Assembly: GCA_000697355.1 (NCBI GenBank)
Contig: JNEN01001216.1
Span: 62,001-126,000 of the forward strand
Direction: 5' to 3'
Length of the DNA stretch: 64,000 nt
From: Syncephalastrum monosporum B8922
Taxonomy: Eukaryota > Mucoromycota > Mucoromycetes > Mucorales > Syncephalastraceae
Shown: one piece after another, positions 23,256 through 33,452 of the stretch
Layout: each line of letters starts with the position of its first letter
Numbering within the stretch: the first letter of the stretch is position 1
Program-made: the position numbers and the translations under genes
The notes under the pieces: generated by a model
Databases searched by the model: none
Seen by the model: the letters and a program-made list of their open reading frames with translations, nothing else
What the model was told of the DNA's origin: nothing

Positions 23256-23902
23256 TACCACACACACTTAACTCTCATATTATCTTCTTCGTCTTGTGCT
23301 CTTCCTTTTTGCTTTATTCCATCTCCCTTTTTGCCCTTCGTCGTCTCCGCCGTAAACGACCGCTTTATTATTTGGAGGTTGAATATTTTCTTTTTCTTGC
23401 GTATGGATGCATTTACTATTGAACGAGGTATGCATTTTAAACGAGACATTTTTCAGCCTTCAAGTTTTGATCTAGAGACAGACAATAGGTCGATCGCTGG
23501 ATCACACAAAGAATGCATGGCGCGCGGGGAGCCCAAAGGCTTGCTTTTCACGGTGCGCAGACGCCTAAAAAACAAAAACACATACTGAGGTGCGAGGCGC
23601 GGGGCGCGGGCACGGGCGCGTGGCGGTGACAACGCATGTTGACATATGTTTTTAGCCGGCGTTTCCCATTGACATATCGAAAGATTAACGTATACACAAC
23701 TACACAGACATTGTAGAATATCGCACACGTCTTGGATTGTTGTTATATTTCTCCTTTCTGTTTCCATTCCCTCTTTTCCTTTCTCTCTTTTTTTCTCTTG
23801 CTTCCCCTCTTCCTTTGCTGTCTCTGTCCCCTCCCGTCTATTCTTCTTCTTTCTCTGACCGCTCCCTCTCGCCTTTCCTTTCATTCTTTGAGTTATTAGA
23901 CC

Positions 23903-24816
23903 ATGGACTACTCCCATGATATGTTCTACGATTACGACTTGTACGGCAAGCCCTTGCTGGATTACACGCCAGACCTCATTCCCAACGAGCCCTCAGACGA
24001 GCACCACCTGGACGATCTCTACATGCCTCCACTCACGGCCTCTTCTGCCTCACCCGCCCCACCGAGCTCGTATCTGCAGTATCTGCAGAACAGCAACAAT
24101 GAATGGATGCAACAGCAGCCCGCGCTCGACTCGTCCGACCTAAGCTACATGCTCGACCCTGCCCTTTTCTCCAACGAGTGGCTCCTCTACGATGAGCTAC
24201 CGAAAAACGATCCCGCTCCCCCGCCCGCTTCTTCCAACAACAGCAACCATGCTGCTGCATCCGCTGCCGCCGCTGCCGCCGCATTGGACCCCGCGAGCTG
24301 GCTCGCGCAGGGTTCACTCGAACAAATGTCTGCGCTGGATGCAGGCGGCATGACGCGCGAATACGTCAGTCTCAGCGTAAGTCCCCCATGTTCATGTTTT
24401 GGGCATACAAACTAAAAGAAATGAGGAAACAGGACGTCAACTCGTTTGTGGCACAGGCCGATTCCCAAAAGCAGGCGGCGTCCGTGCACCTTTCTTACTC
24501 GACGCCGGAAAACCTGCATGCGCTCCTTAGCAATGACTATTATCCGACCCACCACCACGTGGCCGCGCAAGCCGCTGCCCAGGCTGCCCAGCAGGCCGTC
24601 CAGCAGGCCGTCCAACAAGCCAACACGCTCCCTGCCCGCTACGACGAGGACGAAGACTTTTCGGACACCTCCTCTTCCACCTACAGTAACAACAACAATT
24701 CTCTCCTGCCGCCTCTTCCTGTTGTAGAGCTCCCGCGTCGCCAACGACGCCAACATCGCCTCAAAAAATACCACTCGGATATTTTCCTCTCGCGCCATCA
24801 AAAGAAAGCACAACCT

Positions 24817-24847
<31 letters not shown>

Positions 24848-25302
24848 TCTCCCACCCGCCCTCGCGTATGCCCGCGGCAAGCGAGTCGATCAGCTCTTTT
24901 CTGGCCCGACAGCACTTGTCCGACGATGACTACGAGGAAGACCACCCGCTCCACCGCCCCCATCATCATCCTCACCACCCCCACCACCACGACGAGGACG
25001 ACGAGGACGACGACGAAGACGAAGAGGACGACGAGGTCGATGATGCTGACCTCGACGACGACGACGACGACGAAGAGGACGATTTCCGTCTGGCGACCGC
25101 CACCACCATGCCCGCCACCAGTCTGCGCAAAGGCCGTAACGTTGACAAGGCGTGTAACCACTGCAAGCGCTCCCATCTGCGTTGCGACAATATGCGTCCC
25201 TGCCGCCGCTGCGTTGCCACGGGCAAGTCAGGCTGCAAGGACGTCGAGCACAAGCCGCGTGGTCGCCCGCGTCTCAACAAGAACAGTGTAAAAAAAGATT
25301 AA
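23903..25302 (+). CDS. Zn2Cys6 transcription factor with C-terminal zinc cluster
   Basis: Predicted 447-aa nuclear regulator. Exons 23903-24376 and 24433-25302 join in phase 0. The N-terminal half is rich in D, Y, P and Q (MDYSHDMFYDYDLYGKPL) and could act as an activation domain. It is followed by Ala- and Gln-rich helical stretches, a polyglutamine run (CAG repeat at 24817-24843), a His-rich segment and a very acidic D/E tract. The DNA-binding cluster sits at the end: C-x2-C-x6-C-x5-C-x2-C-x7-C (KACNHCKRSHLRCDNMRPC...). It is followed directly by an AT-hook-like PRGRPRL and the stop codon. In most fungal regulators of this class the cluster is N-terminal. The cluster plus RGRPRL resembles the gluconeogenic Ert1/Rds2 group, but there is no downstream PAS region, so the target pathway is not assigned. 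Confidence 0.9.
24817..24843 (+). repeat. CAG repeat coding polyglutamine
   Basis: Nine consecutive CAG codons followed by CAA in the zinc-cluster regulator. A length-variable site is likely. Confidence 0.9.
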
Positions 25303-25649
25303 TTTGTTGAATGTATACCCTTCCCCATCACCTATACTTCTTCCTTCCTCTCCTACTCCTCCAATTCCTTTTCCCACTTCTCTACTATTTTAAGTTTTCC
25401 CCTCTTCCCTTCTGCCTTTTTGTAATTTTCTTATTTCTTGACCTAATCAGACAGAAAGTATACCCTCACTACAACCACACAAAAAGTAACAAAAAAAAAA
25501 GGAGACGGCTTCATATAATGAAATCGAATAAAAAAAAAGTAAAAATAATAGATAGTGATGTATTATTATGATGCCGATCTCATGGCTGTGAGTGTGGATG
25601 TGCGTGTGATGTATATAAAGCAAATAATTATAGCAATAAAATCAGTATG
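25303..25649. other. Convergent intergenic region
   Basis: 347 bp between the 3' ends of the zinc-cluster regulator and the ArfGAP gene. CT-rich, then A-rich, with AATAAA-like hexamers on both strands (for example aataaaaaaaa near 25527 and agcaataaaatc near 25634). No gene. Confidence 0.5.
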
Positions 25650-28335
25650 TTACTTGTCCGGGTGCAGTAGCGCGTGGTTCTGGTCATCGGTCAGGATATT
25701 CTCAAACTCGGGGTTGGTCTGTCGCAGATCCAAGGCCGAATGCGACCCGTGCGGCTGCTGCCGCTCTGCGACCTTGAAAGAGGACATGGCCTCCCGAAAT
25801 CCAAAGTCGAGCGAGCTGGCCGGCGACGTGCTGTGCTGCTTGTCGAATGCAAACACGCGGAGCGCCGTCACTGCCTGCACGTTCTGCTTGTCCACGGCCA
25901 GATCCAACGCGGTCTTGCCACTCGCGTCCGTCGTGTCCGCCTTGGCATGCCGCTTCAGCAGAGTCAGCACCAGCCGGACGTTGTTCGCTGCCGCCGCATA
26001 GTGGAGTCCAGTCCAGCCATTCGCATCCACCTGATTCACGTCGCTCGACCACTGCAGCAGAAACTCTACTACAACCTCGTCACCCTGTTGCACCGCCTTG
26101 TGCATCGCGGTCTGCCGCTCCTCGGCTTCGTTGCGGTAGTCCACGTCCGCACCTTGTGCCAAGCATTCAAGCGCCTTGGGTAGGTTGGATTGGGTCGCGG
26201 CGTCCCAGAACTGCTGGTTGAGCGTGTCGGGATCGGCGGGGCTCGCCACAAACGACCGCTTGACGTATTTCTCCGTGATCCACAGGTCGCGCTCGGACCG
26301 GTTCGAGTCGGCATGGATCCGGAACGGTTGCATGTCGGCCGGGATCGTGTTTTCAAATACCTTGTTGGCCACTGTGTTGCCCAGACGGAGCATCACTTCT
26401 ATCGCCTCGGTCTCCCACTTGTCGAGCGCAATGGACCGCACTTTGCTGACATGCACGCCTAGGCTCCGGTGGATACCTGAGCACTCGATGCACACAATCA
26501 CGCCGAGATTGGTGCACGCCCACTCAGAGCCCTTGTCACCGCAATCAGCGCAGATATCGTTACCGTCCTCTTCTCTCAGTGATTTGAGCCGTTCCTGGTC
26601 GGCCGATGTGTTGGTCGAGCCATACTCCTTTTGCTAGAAGGCGCATCAGCTTTTCCCTGCCTCTCATACCGTCCATCCCCACCTCTCCCTATTCTGTTTT
26701 TTTTTTTTTTCTTAATTTACTGTACCTTGCCCATCGAAAGCATCTCTGGCATCGCCTTGTCCGAATTAAGCGCCAGCTGATTCGCCTCCCGCAAACAGTG
26801 CACCCAGTCTTGCATATCCTGCTCGTTTTCAGCCTGCAACGTGAGTACACGGTTCGGCGAGATCAGCTCAAAGCAGAATCGCCGGTCGGCATTGTCTGCA
26901 AGCTTGACACTGCACACGCGCAAGTTGTACGTCGTAGGCATGTCGTCGTCCTTTTTGGGGCCACGCGTCGTGCAGATCAGCTCTTCGCCGTCGATTGCAT
27001 AATATTTCCGCACCCAGGTCTGCAGCACGCGCCCGCCTTTGCGCTCAAATAGGTAGCCTTGCTTGGTCGCGCTGCCCGTCTCGGTCACAGTCGGGCTGTC
27101 GCACATGGGGCTGTACTGGGAGGCTGTGGTTTGCGCACATGTGTCTTGGTAGGATTGTCCTTCGACGGATTCTTCGGCGTGCCGTTGCCGTGACTAATAA
27201 AGTAGAGAAATGAGTGGCATTCGCTCCCTTCATGACCATGCTCAAACGTACGTCATGGAGGAGGCCTAATAGACGACAGTCAATGCTTGTTACATGAAAA
27301 ATATCTGGTTGACCATTACCTGTCAGATCACGCATATAAGGTTCGAGGTCTTTGAGGATTTCATAGCTTTGATGATGGAATACAGATTTGGTATACATAT
27401 AGGCTAGGACCTACATATACCCAGTCAGTCACTCATTCTCATTTCCTTGCCCTCATCATCTTCTCAGCTGCTTACATTTTCCATATAGTCCACCTTTTTC
27501 TTGGCTTCGATTTCGTTCAGTTTGGTCACGTATTCCATATAGACTTGATGGAACACTTTCCGGGAATCGGCCAGCTCTTGGGCAGCCTAGTAAGCACATT
27601 AAGCCACATACACGTTCTTTCAACATATAAAATGGACCATGCTCACCTCATGGATTGTAGGATCCCTTGGCCGCTTACCCATGTACCGTGCCAGCGCAGC
27701 GTCCGCCTCGTCACTGCACTTTTCGAATCGCTTCTTGTAGTCCTGTTTAGACATTTCGTAAATTGCTTGTCTCATTTTTTCTCCGTTTAAGCGCGCTCTG
27801 TCCCACTCACTTTGACAGGCATCAACGTCTCTTTTGCAAACTTCTCGAGCGGATCGATAAATGTCGATGATACATGCGAATCCTGCAGAGACGCGTCAGT
27901 CTTTTCCGCTCCTATTCTATAGGTCCTTACGCACAAACATGGATCGGCACTTCTCGACCTCCAGCATGGATTTGCCAAACTTCTCGAGGGCATGGGCTAC
28001 CGTAATAACCGTTCACTGTCAGGACAACGAAAGGTGCCAAATTGATACTGTTGTCTTACCGACGATGGGGTCATCTTGGGATTGACCAAAGGTAAGGAAT
28101 TCGTTTGCGAGATCTTGCTGTCGCTGGCTATAGTCTGATGGCGAGGGTGAGGATGATAAGCAGATGAACGAGCCGCTGGGTACGTACCTCGAGAAAGGGC
28201 GACTTGGGATCGGCTGAGCTTGATGAGCGTCTTGAGGGACTGTTCGAAGCTGTGGACTGTTTCCTCGTGGGCTGAGACGCGTCGACGAAACTTGGGCGAG
28301 TCTTCGAGGCACCCACGCAGATCGAGGGCAGGCAT
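25650..28335 (-). CDS. BAR-PH-ArfGAP-ankyrin protein (ACAP type)
   Basis: Predicted protein of about 705 aa that stimulates GTP hydrolysis on Arf GTPases at curved membranes. Minus-strand exons: 28335-28188, 28134-28060, 27996-27935, 27882-27811, 27742-27647, 27586-27476, 27410-27320, 27265-27252 (14 nt), 27193-26726 and 26633 or 26627 to 25650. The N-terminal 220 residues fit a BAR domain (HEETVHSFEQSLKTLIKLSR, DPLEKFAKETL, DYKKRFEKCSDEAD). A PH domain follows (KQGYLFERKG...WVRKYYAID...DMQDWVHCLREA). The ArfGAP zinc finger is C-x2-C-x16-C-x2-C (CADC...CIEC) with the arginine finger in GIHRSLGVHVSKVRS. Ankyrin repeats complete the protein (TAMHKAVQQGD, GWTGLHYAAAANNVRLV, GKTALDLAV). The domain order matches ACAP proteins and yeast-relative Arf GAPs in endosomal recycling. 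Confidence 0.93.
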
Positions 28336-28575
28336 CGTCTATTCTATTTTGTAAGTGGGGCTGAAAAGAAGGTGGACGACGTAAAGGGTCAACGCAGGTC
28401 CGTCTGTCTGGGCGAAGCGCCGCTTTCTCCTGAATACATGTCCGCATAAAATTCAGACAATAAGCCGTGTCACGCCTCACTGATACAGACCCTCACATTG
28501 TTTTGCATAAATAATCGACAACAGCAATCACTTCCTTAATCCTTTCTTTCTGTCAAATTCTTTTTCAAGTATAAT

Positions 28576-29396
28576 ATGTCGCATTTTACAACACCGGCTT
28601 TGGAAGTGTCCCAATGGACGTATTCCCTAGACAAAAGGAACGAGAAACAACTGTGCTGCATGCGGCCTCTCGATGGTGCTAAGAGCTCGAGTATGTCAGC
28701 TCCTTGTACAGCGATAGCGCGATACAAGTCTCGCATACCAAGGGACACAACCTCCTCTTCAATTTCTACGATCGCGTCAAGTCGCTTGAAGAGGCCATTC
28801 TGATCATTGCTGACGCCTTTGGCAAGTCGGACATTATCGCTGTCAAGCGCAAGTACTGCTCTGCTAAGAGGACAGACACCTGTATACTCGCAACGAATTT
28901 CATGGTCGAAGTCCTCTTTGCATCTGAAAAAGCCCGTCGCTCCGCGCTTTCAAGAGGTCTGTCCCGCAAAAACGCTGTTCTGGTGCCCCAACCTCTCATG
29001 CCAGCCGACCAGGCCTATTTGGTGGTCGATCTTGTGGACTTGCCTCTTGAGTCCATCGCTGCAGCTGATAAGCGTGTTCGTCGAGATTTTCTGGGTCTAA
29101 ACGCAAACATTGGAGGTTTCACGCTTGAGGATGTAATATTCACCACCACAGAGGGCATCTACGACGGTACCGCTCGTGTCGTCCTGTCCACCAAGGTTAC
29201 TGTCAGTTTGGCTCAGCTGGCCGACAGCATCTCATGTGGCTCTATCGGCACGGAAGAACTGCACATTAAGAAGGTCTACATTTGTTACGCTTTTTGCCAT
29301 ATCTGCAAACTGCTCGATGATCATGAGGCGAAGGACTGTGCTACCCTCTCTTCCCGCAAAGAAAGCGCCAATGACACGTCTTCCCCCGATCAGTAG
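28576..29396 (+). pseudogene. Gag/ORF1-like retroelement remnant, frameshifted
   Basis: An open frame from 28683 to 29396 encodes about 235 residues of a gag-like protein with a terminal zinc-knuckle-like motif (CHICKLLDDHEAKDC, C-x2-C-x5-H-x4-C). An upstream piece starting with the ATG at 28576 (MSHFTTPALEVSQW) is in a different frame and reaches the same point, so a one-base shift lies around 28683-28700. No reverse transcriptase, integrase or terminal repeats are seen on either side. A degraded element fragment is the likely reading. A domesticated gag gene with an unusual start is less likely. The identification rests on overall style and the knuckle. Confidence 0.55.
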
Positions 29397-31849
29397 GCGG
29401 CGGGTATTCTTTTTCAAAGCATATGCCTTTTCTACTTCATCTCGCAGTATCTGTATAGCTTAGCTTTCCCTCGATATATCTTATATGCAACTTCAATATG
29501 ACACGACGTTTGCTTTTCAGCGAGAAGACACTTTAGCATGTGTGGGCTATTGTTTCCAGTCATATACCTTCATTAACATTACAGGAAAGAAGATGCTCCT
29601 TACTCCGGCAGAAAATTGGATATCTCCAAGTACTGGTCCAAAACGTGGCAAAACGGGGAAAAACGGAGACATTCAGTACTCCGGGTTTCTGGATCACTTC
29701 AGGAAAATACTGGATGACTGTACTCAATCACGGCTTTTATTGCTGTGAAGAACCACTTTACTTAAAACTTGAAGTATTTCGTTTCCTATGGTGTATCGTT
29801 TGGTATGTGCATTTGGCTACGTGAAACACAAATTCACTGACGACTCTAGCATGCTTTGATGTGAAAGGCTCTCTTGCTCAGCTTTCTTTCCTTCGCGATT
29901 TCCCCTCGGAGTGTTCCGTCATTCCACCTTTGCCAATGGCTCCATAGAGATTCAAACCCATGTAAAATAAGTGGTGGCGGCACTGTGGACAGCAATGAGT
30001 TACAGTATCTCGTTTAATGAGGGCGCTATTTGAACCGATTCAGCTTTATTAGTTAAAAGGACCACTTGAAGATGAATGAGTAATTAAAAGGACCACCTCA
30101 AGCTGCAGGAGTAGTTAAAAGGGCCACCTGAAGCTGGAGGAGTAATAAAAGGACCACCTCAGGCTGGAGAAGTATATCGTTACTGCCCTAGCTCAGTGCC
30201 TGTGTACTAAGGGCTCAGAAAGCAGAAGAAAGAATATCTCCAGCCATACGATTCCCTTCCTCACTTATTCTGAGCTGCCTAGTGGTTTTGCATAACAATG
30301 AGCGGTCATTCACTTATACCCTCGGATAAATCTTCCGGGTATTATGGTGGTATATACAATCAGAAAATACTTTCAATACAGCGCTTTTTTGCTCTTTCCA
30401 ATGTATAAAAGGCTGCATAATCAATATCCGAAGACGCAGAAGTATCCCTCAAGATGGCTTGGACGACAGCTTTTCATAAAGGCAGTGTTGTAAGACTGAT
30501 AGACCGGCTCAAGAAAAAACAAAAAAAAAAACAAGGCATACACAGAGCGGTTTGAAGATACTGAGATTACGATGCGGTACTGTACAAGGTTATTAGTCCT
30601 GCTGCCATCGTTACTATATGCATTGCTAACATTCATAACATTGATGATGCTGTATTTTCTTTACTGATACGACCGAAATCATATCCCGTCAAAACAGAGA
30701 CAGAAATTCGCCTCGTTCACCATTCTTACCTCTTGGTTGACTTCAAGATACAACTTACCACAATCCATGACTGGGAAGACACAGTTCTACTGACTGATGA
30801 ATTATGGGACCTCTCGCGCCTTCAAAATATAACTTCAGCTTTGTTTCACTCATCTTCGCTGTTGCTGTCGGTAGTAGTGCTTTGGAGGAATGGTTAGACA
30901 ATCACTGCGAGTATTAGGGGCATCGAGCGCTTTTCCTCTGATATAAATATCTATATTAAGACAATGCATATACATATCATAGTTCTCGGGTCGATAAACG
31001 TACAGCTAGCCAAGGCACTGTGCTGTGAGATTTGTACTTTTTTATCTTTCTAATTTTGAAGCGATTTTCGGTTTGACTATCGTGGTTCAAGCACACATTG
31101 CTACACACCATCATGCTTCTAGTGCTGTACATCCTGTCCGTAGCTACTGCACGAAAAACCAAGCTACCCAGACAGACAAGTATCGATGTATGCATCTTGT
31201 GTAACAATACAAAGCGAAAGAAACTCACGCTCAGCACTGTTTCGGCTTGAATCTTGTCCTCTTTCTTCCACAACGATGCTGCTGACCCTCGCTTATGTCT
31301 TCCAACCTAGCATTCCATGATGGTCGTGGACATTCTAGCATTGTACCTTAGCAGCGGTCTACATGCAGCTTGCTGTCATGTGCTGCCCTTATTAAACGGA
31401 CACCGGCATGCCACGACGGGTTGGCTATCGTGTTGATAAGCTCAACGTGGACATGCAACGTGGTCTCATACAGGATCCGAACAATGTTTTTGACTTGTAT
31501 AACTTTCTCAGACGCCACCTGTCTGTGTCTTAGTATCTGTACTCCAGGGCGTCGAGGTCTTAAGCTGAAAAAGGCTGAGCAAGAATGATATCATTTACCC
31601 GCATCTGATATACGGTTCAGAATCTCTCTTCCCAATTAAGTACTCATAATGACGAGTCTGAAGGACCTTTTCAGCGCTTGCTTAAGATACCTTTACTCAC
31701 AAAAACGTACACACAATGCTGAGCACCTTTTTGATGACACGAGCGGCGAATTTATTAGCCGTAATTGACAAGCTTCGTGTTGCCACATTTGGTAATTTCT
31801 TGCATCCGAAAAAAACCGAGAAAGAGAAAAGCTTTTTTGACTTGACTTC
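29397..31849. other. Gene-poor intergenic region with a minisatellite
   Basis: About 2.4 kb of AT-rich DNA between the gag-like remnant and the HPM1 gene. It contains the four-copy 31-bp tandem repeat at 30053-30174. Other open frames are short and without motif. Confidence 0.5.
30053..30174 (+). repeat. 31-bp tandem repeat, four copies
   Basis: Units at 30053-30083, 30084-30114, 30115-30145 and 30146-30174 share ttaaaagg-ccacct-aagctg-aggagta. The last unit is slightly shorter. Each unit carries a stop codon, so the array is non-coding in the repeat frame. Confidence 0.9.
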
Positions 31850-33173
31850 ATGGCGTTTCGATTCAACTTCACAGTTCGTATTGAAGCAATAACAAAGAGA
31901 ATGTTTTCATAAGACTCTCATGGTCATAGAGTGACGATTTGGAGCTCGAGGAGGAGCAACCGCAGCAGGATCTGCAGCAATCGCTCCATGATCTGTCCAT
32001 TCAAGAAGGTACACCCAAGGCGCCTACACGCGAGTTCGACATTGAGGTAAGTACTCGGCTTGATGAACGCTGACTGATAATAACATTCTCTCACTAGAGC
32101 TGCAGCCTTCCTTCGGTGATTCAAGCGGATCAGGTGTCGATCGAGCACGTCAAACTTTACAAGCGCGCCCTGGCCGATGTCAAATTCCAAATGGCAAAGC
32201 AAGACACGTTGTCTGAAGCCGACGAGAACCAAGTGCTTGAAATGCTAGACCTGAACAGCAACAGCGATCTTGTGCGCGGTGTCTATGAAGGTAGGTCGGA
32301 ACGTGTAAAAATATGTTGGTTATTGATGATGGGGTTGGTTCAGGTGGTTTCAAGACGTGGGAGTGTTCGGTTGACCTCGTCCACTTCCTGTCGCAATTGC
32401 CCCGGGATCAGGTCACTCAGAAGCGCATACTCGAGGTAAGGAAACCGAGAGAAAAAAGGCATTACATAGATAGTCTATGAAGCTCATACGGATGTGGACA
32501 TACTTTCCAGCTTGGATGCGGTTCTTCCTTGCCGTCGCTTTATCTCCTCCAACCCGAGCTCGAAAATCATGTGGATCTGCAAGACTACAACGAACATGTC
32601 ATTCGCTACATTACGATACCCAACATTCTCCTCAACACAGTTCTACAGCCCACCGAGAACCCTGCAGAGGACCAAGGAAAGGACCAAGAGGAACAGGACG
32701 AGCCTTCCTCCTCAGACGAAGAAGACGACGACGACGAAGATGATGTGAAGGACCGGATCTTGGGCGAGACCGCAAGTTGGGACGTCGAAGCCGAACTCCC
32801 GGCCGACCAGGTACCTACGATGCTGCAGAGAGTAGCCAACCGGTCACGAGCCTTTGTCGGCGACTGGAGCGGGCTGCCGTCGTTTTTGCAGGGCACTCGC
32901 TACGACATGATTGTCACCTCGGAAACCATTTACTCGGAAGAAGCCTTGCCCTCGCTCGTCCATCTTCTCCTCATGTCACTTCAAAAGCCGCACGGTGTCG
33001 GCTACGTCGCGGCCAAGACGGTGTACTTTGGTGTTGGTGGCGGTACGCTCCCGTTCTGTACGTTGCTAGGTCAGACAACGGATGCAGACGGCAACAAGCT
33101 CCGGTTTGAAAAGGTGTTTGAGAGCGGAAGCGCCGTCAAACGCGAAATCCTCAAGTTGACCTGGGATTTATAA
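31850..33173 (+). CDS. HPM1: Histidine protein methyltransferase 1 (METTL18 family)
   Basis: Predicted 362-aa SAM-dependent methyltransferase. The family methylates a histidine of ribosomal protein L3 (yeast Hpm1, human METTL18) and affects ribosome assembly and translation. Exons: 31850-31873, 31930-32046, 32098-32290, 32344-32435 and 32511-33173. The first exon encodes only MAFRFNFT, resembling the family's short aromatic N-terminus. Marks are GGFKTWECSVDLVHFL, SAM-binding motif I split over an intron (RILE then LGCGSSLPSL), the acidic post-I residue in VDLQDYN, RYDMIVTSETIY and YVAAKTVYFGVGGG. An extra acidic insert (about 32680-32750, SSDEEDDDDEDD) separates two parts of the catalytic fold. 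Length is close to the yeast enzyme. Confidence 0.94.
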
Positions 33174-33452
33174 AATACGCATTTAATTAAAAGAGCATAC
33201 ACATTCATTCTTCTTTTCGTCATCAGCAGTGGAGCCATGTCTGGTAATTGTGATGCTTGGACCTGTTTCGTGTCGCACAGTGGCGCACCCAAACACTGCT
33301 GCCTTACATGTTAAACATTAAACATCTATGCCCACCCTTTGCTCATTCACTTCTCCCTTAGATACGACACATAGCATGCATGTTTATGGAGAAAACAAGA
33401 TCTAACAATAATAAAAGTACAGGTGTATAGAGAGAGACTACGGCACTTCCAC

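Larger units (their letters stand above)
21843..23902. other. Intergenic DNA with pyrimidine bias and microsatellites
   Basis: About 2 kb without a supported CDS. 22000-22400 is GC- and CT-rich with ctgcctgcctgcctg repeats. A plausible intron (22398-22454, gtaagt...gtag) and an AATAAA at 22575 suggest a transcribed 3' UTR or a noncoding transcript. CA and TC microsatellites lie at 23121-23158 and 23229-23254. From 23740 a long CT-rich leader runs to the start of the zinc-cluster gene. Confidence 0.45.
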
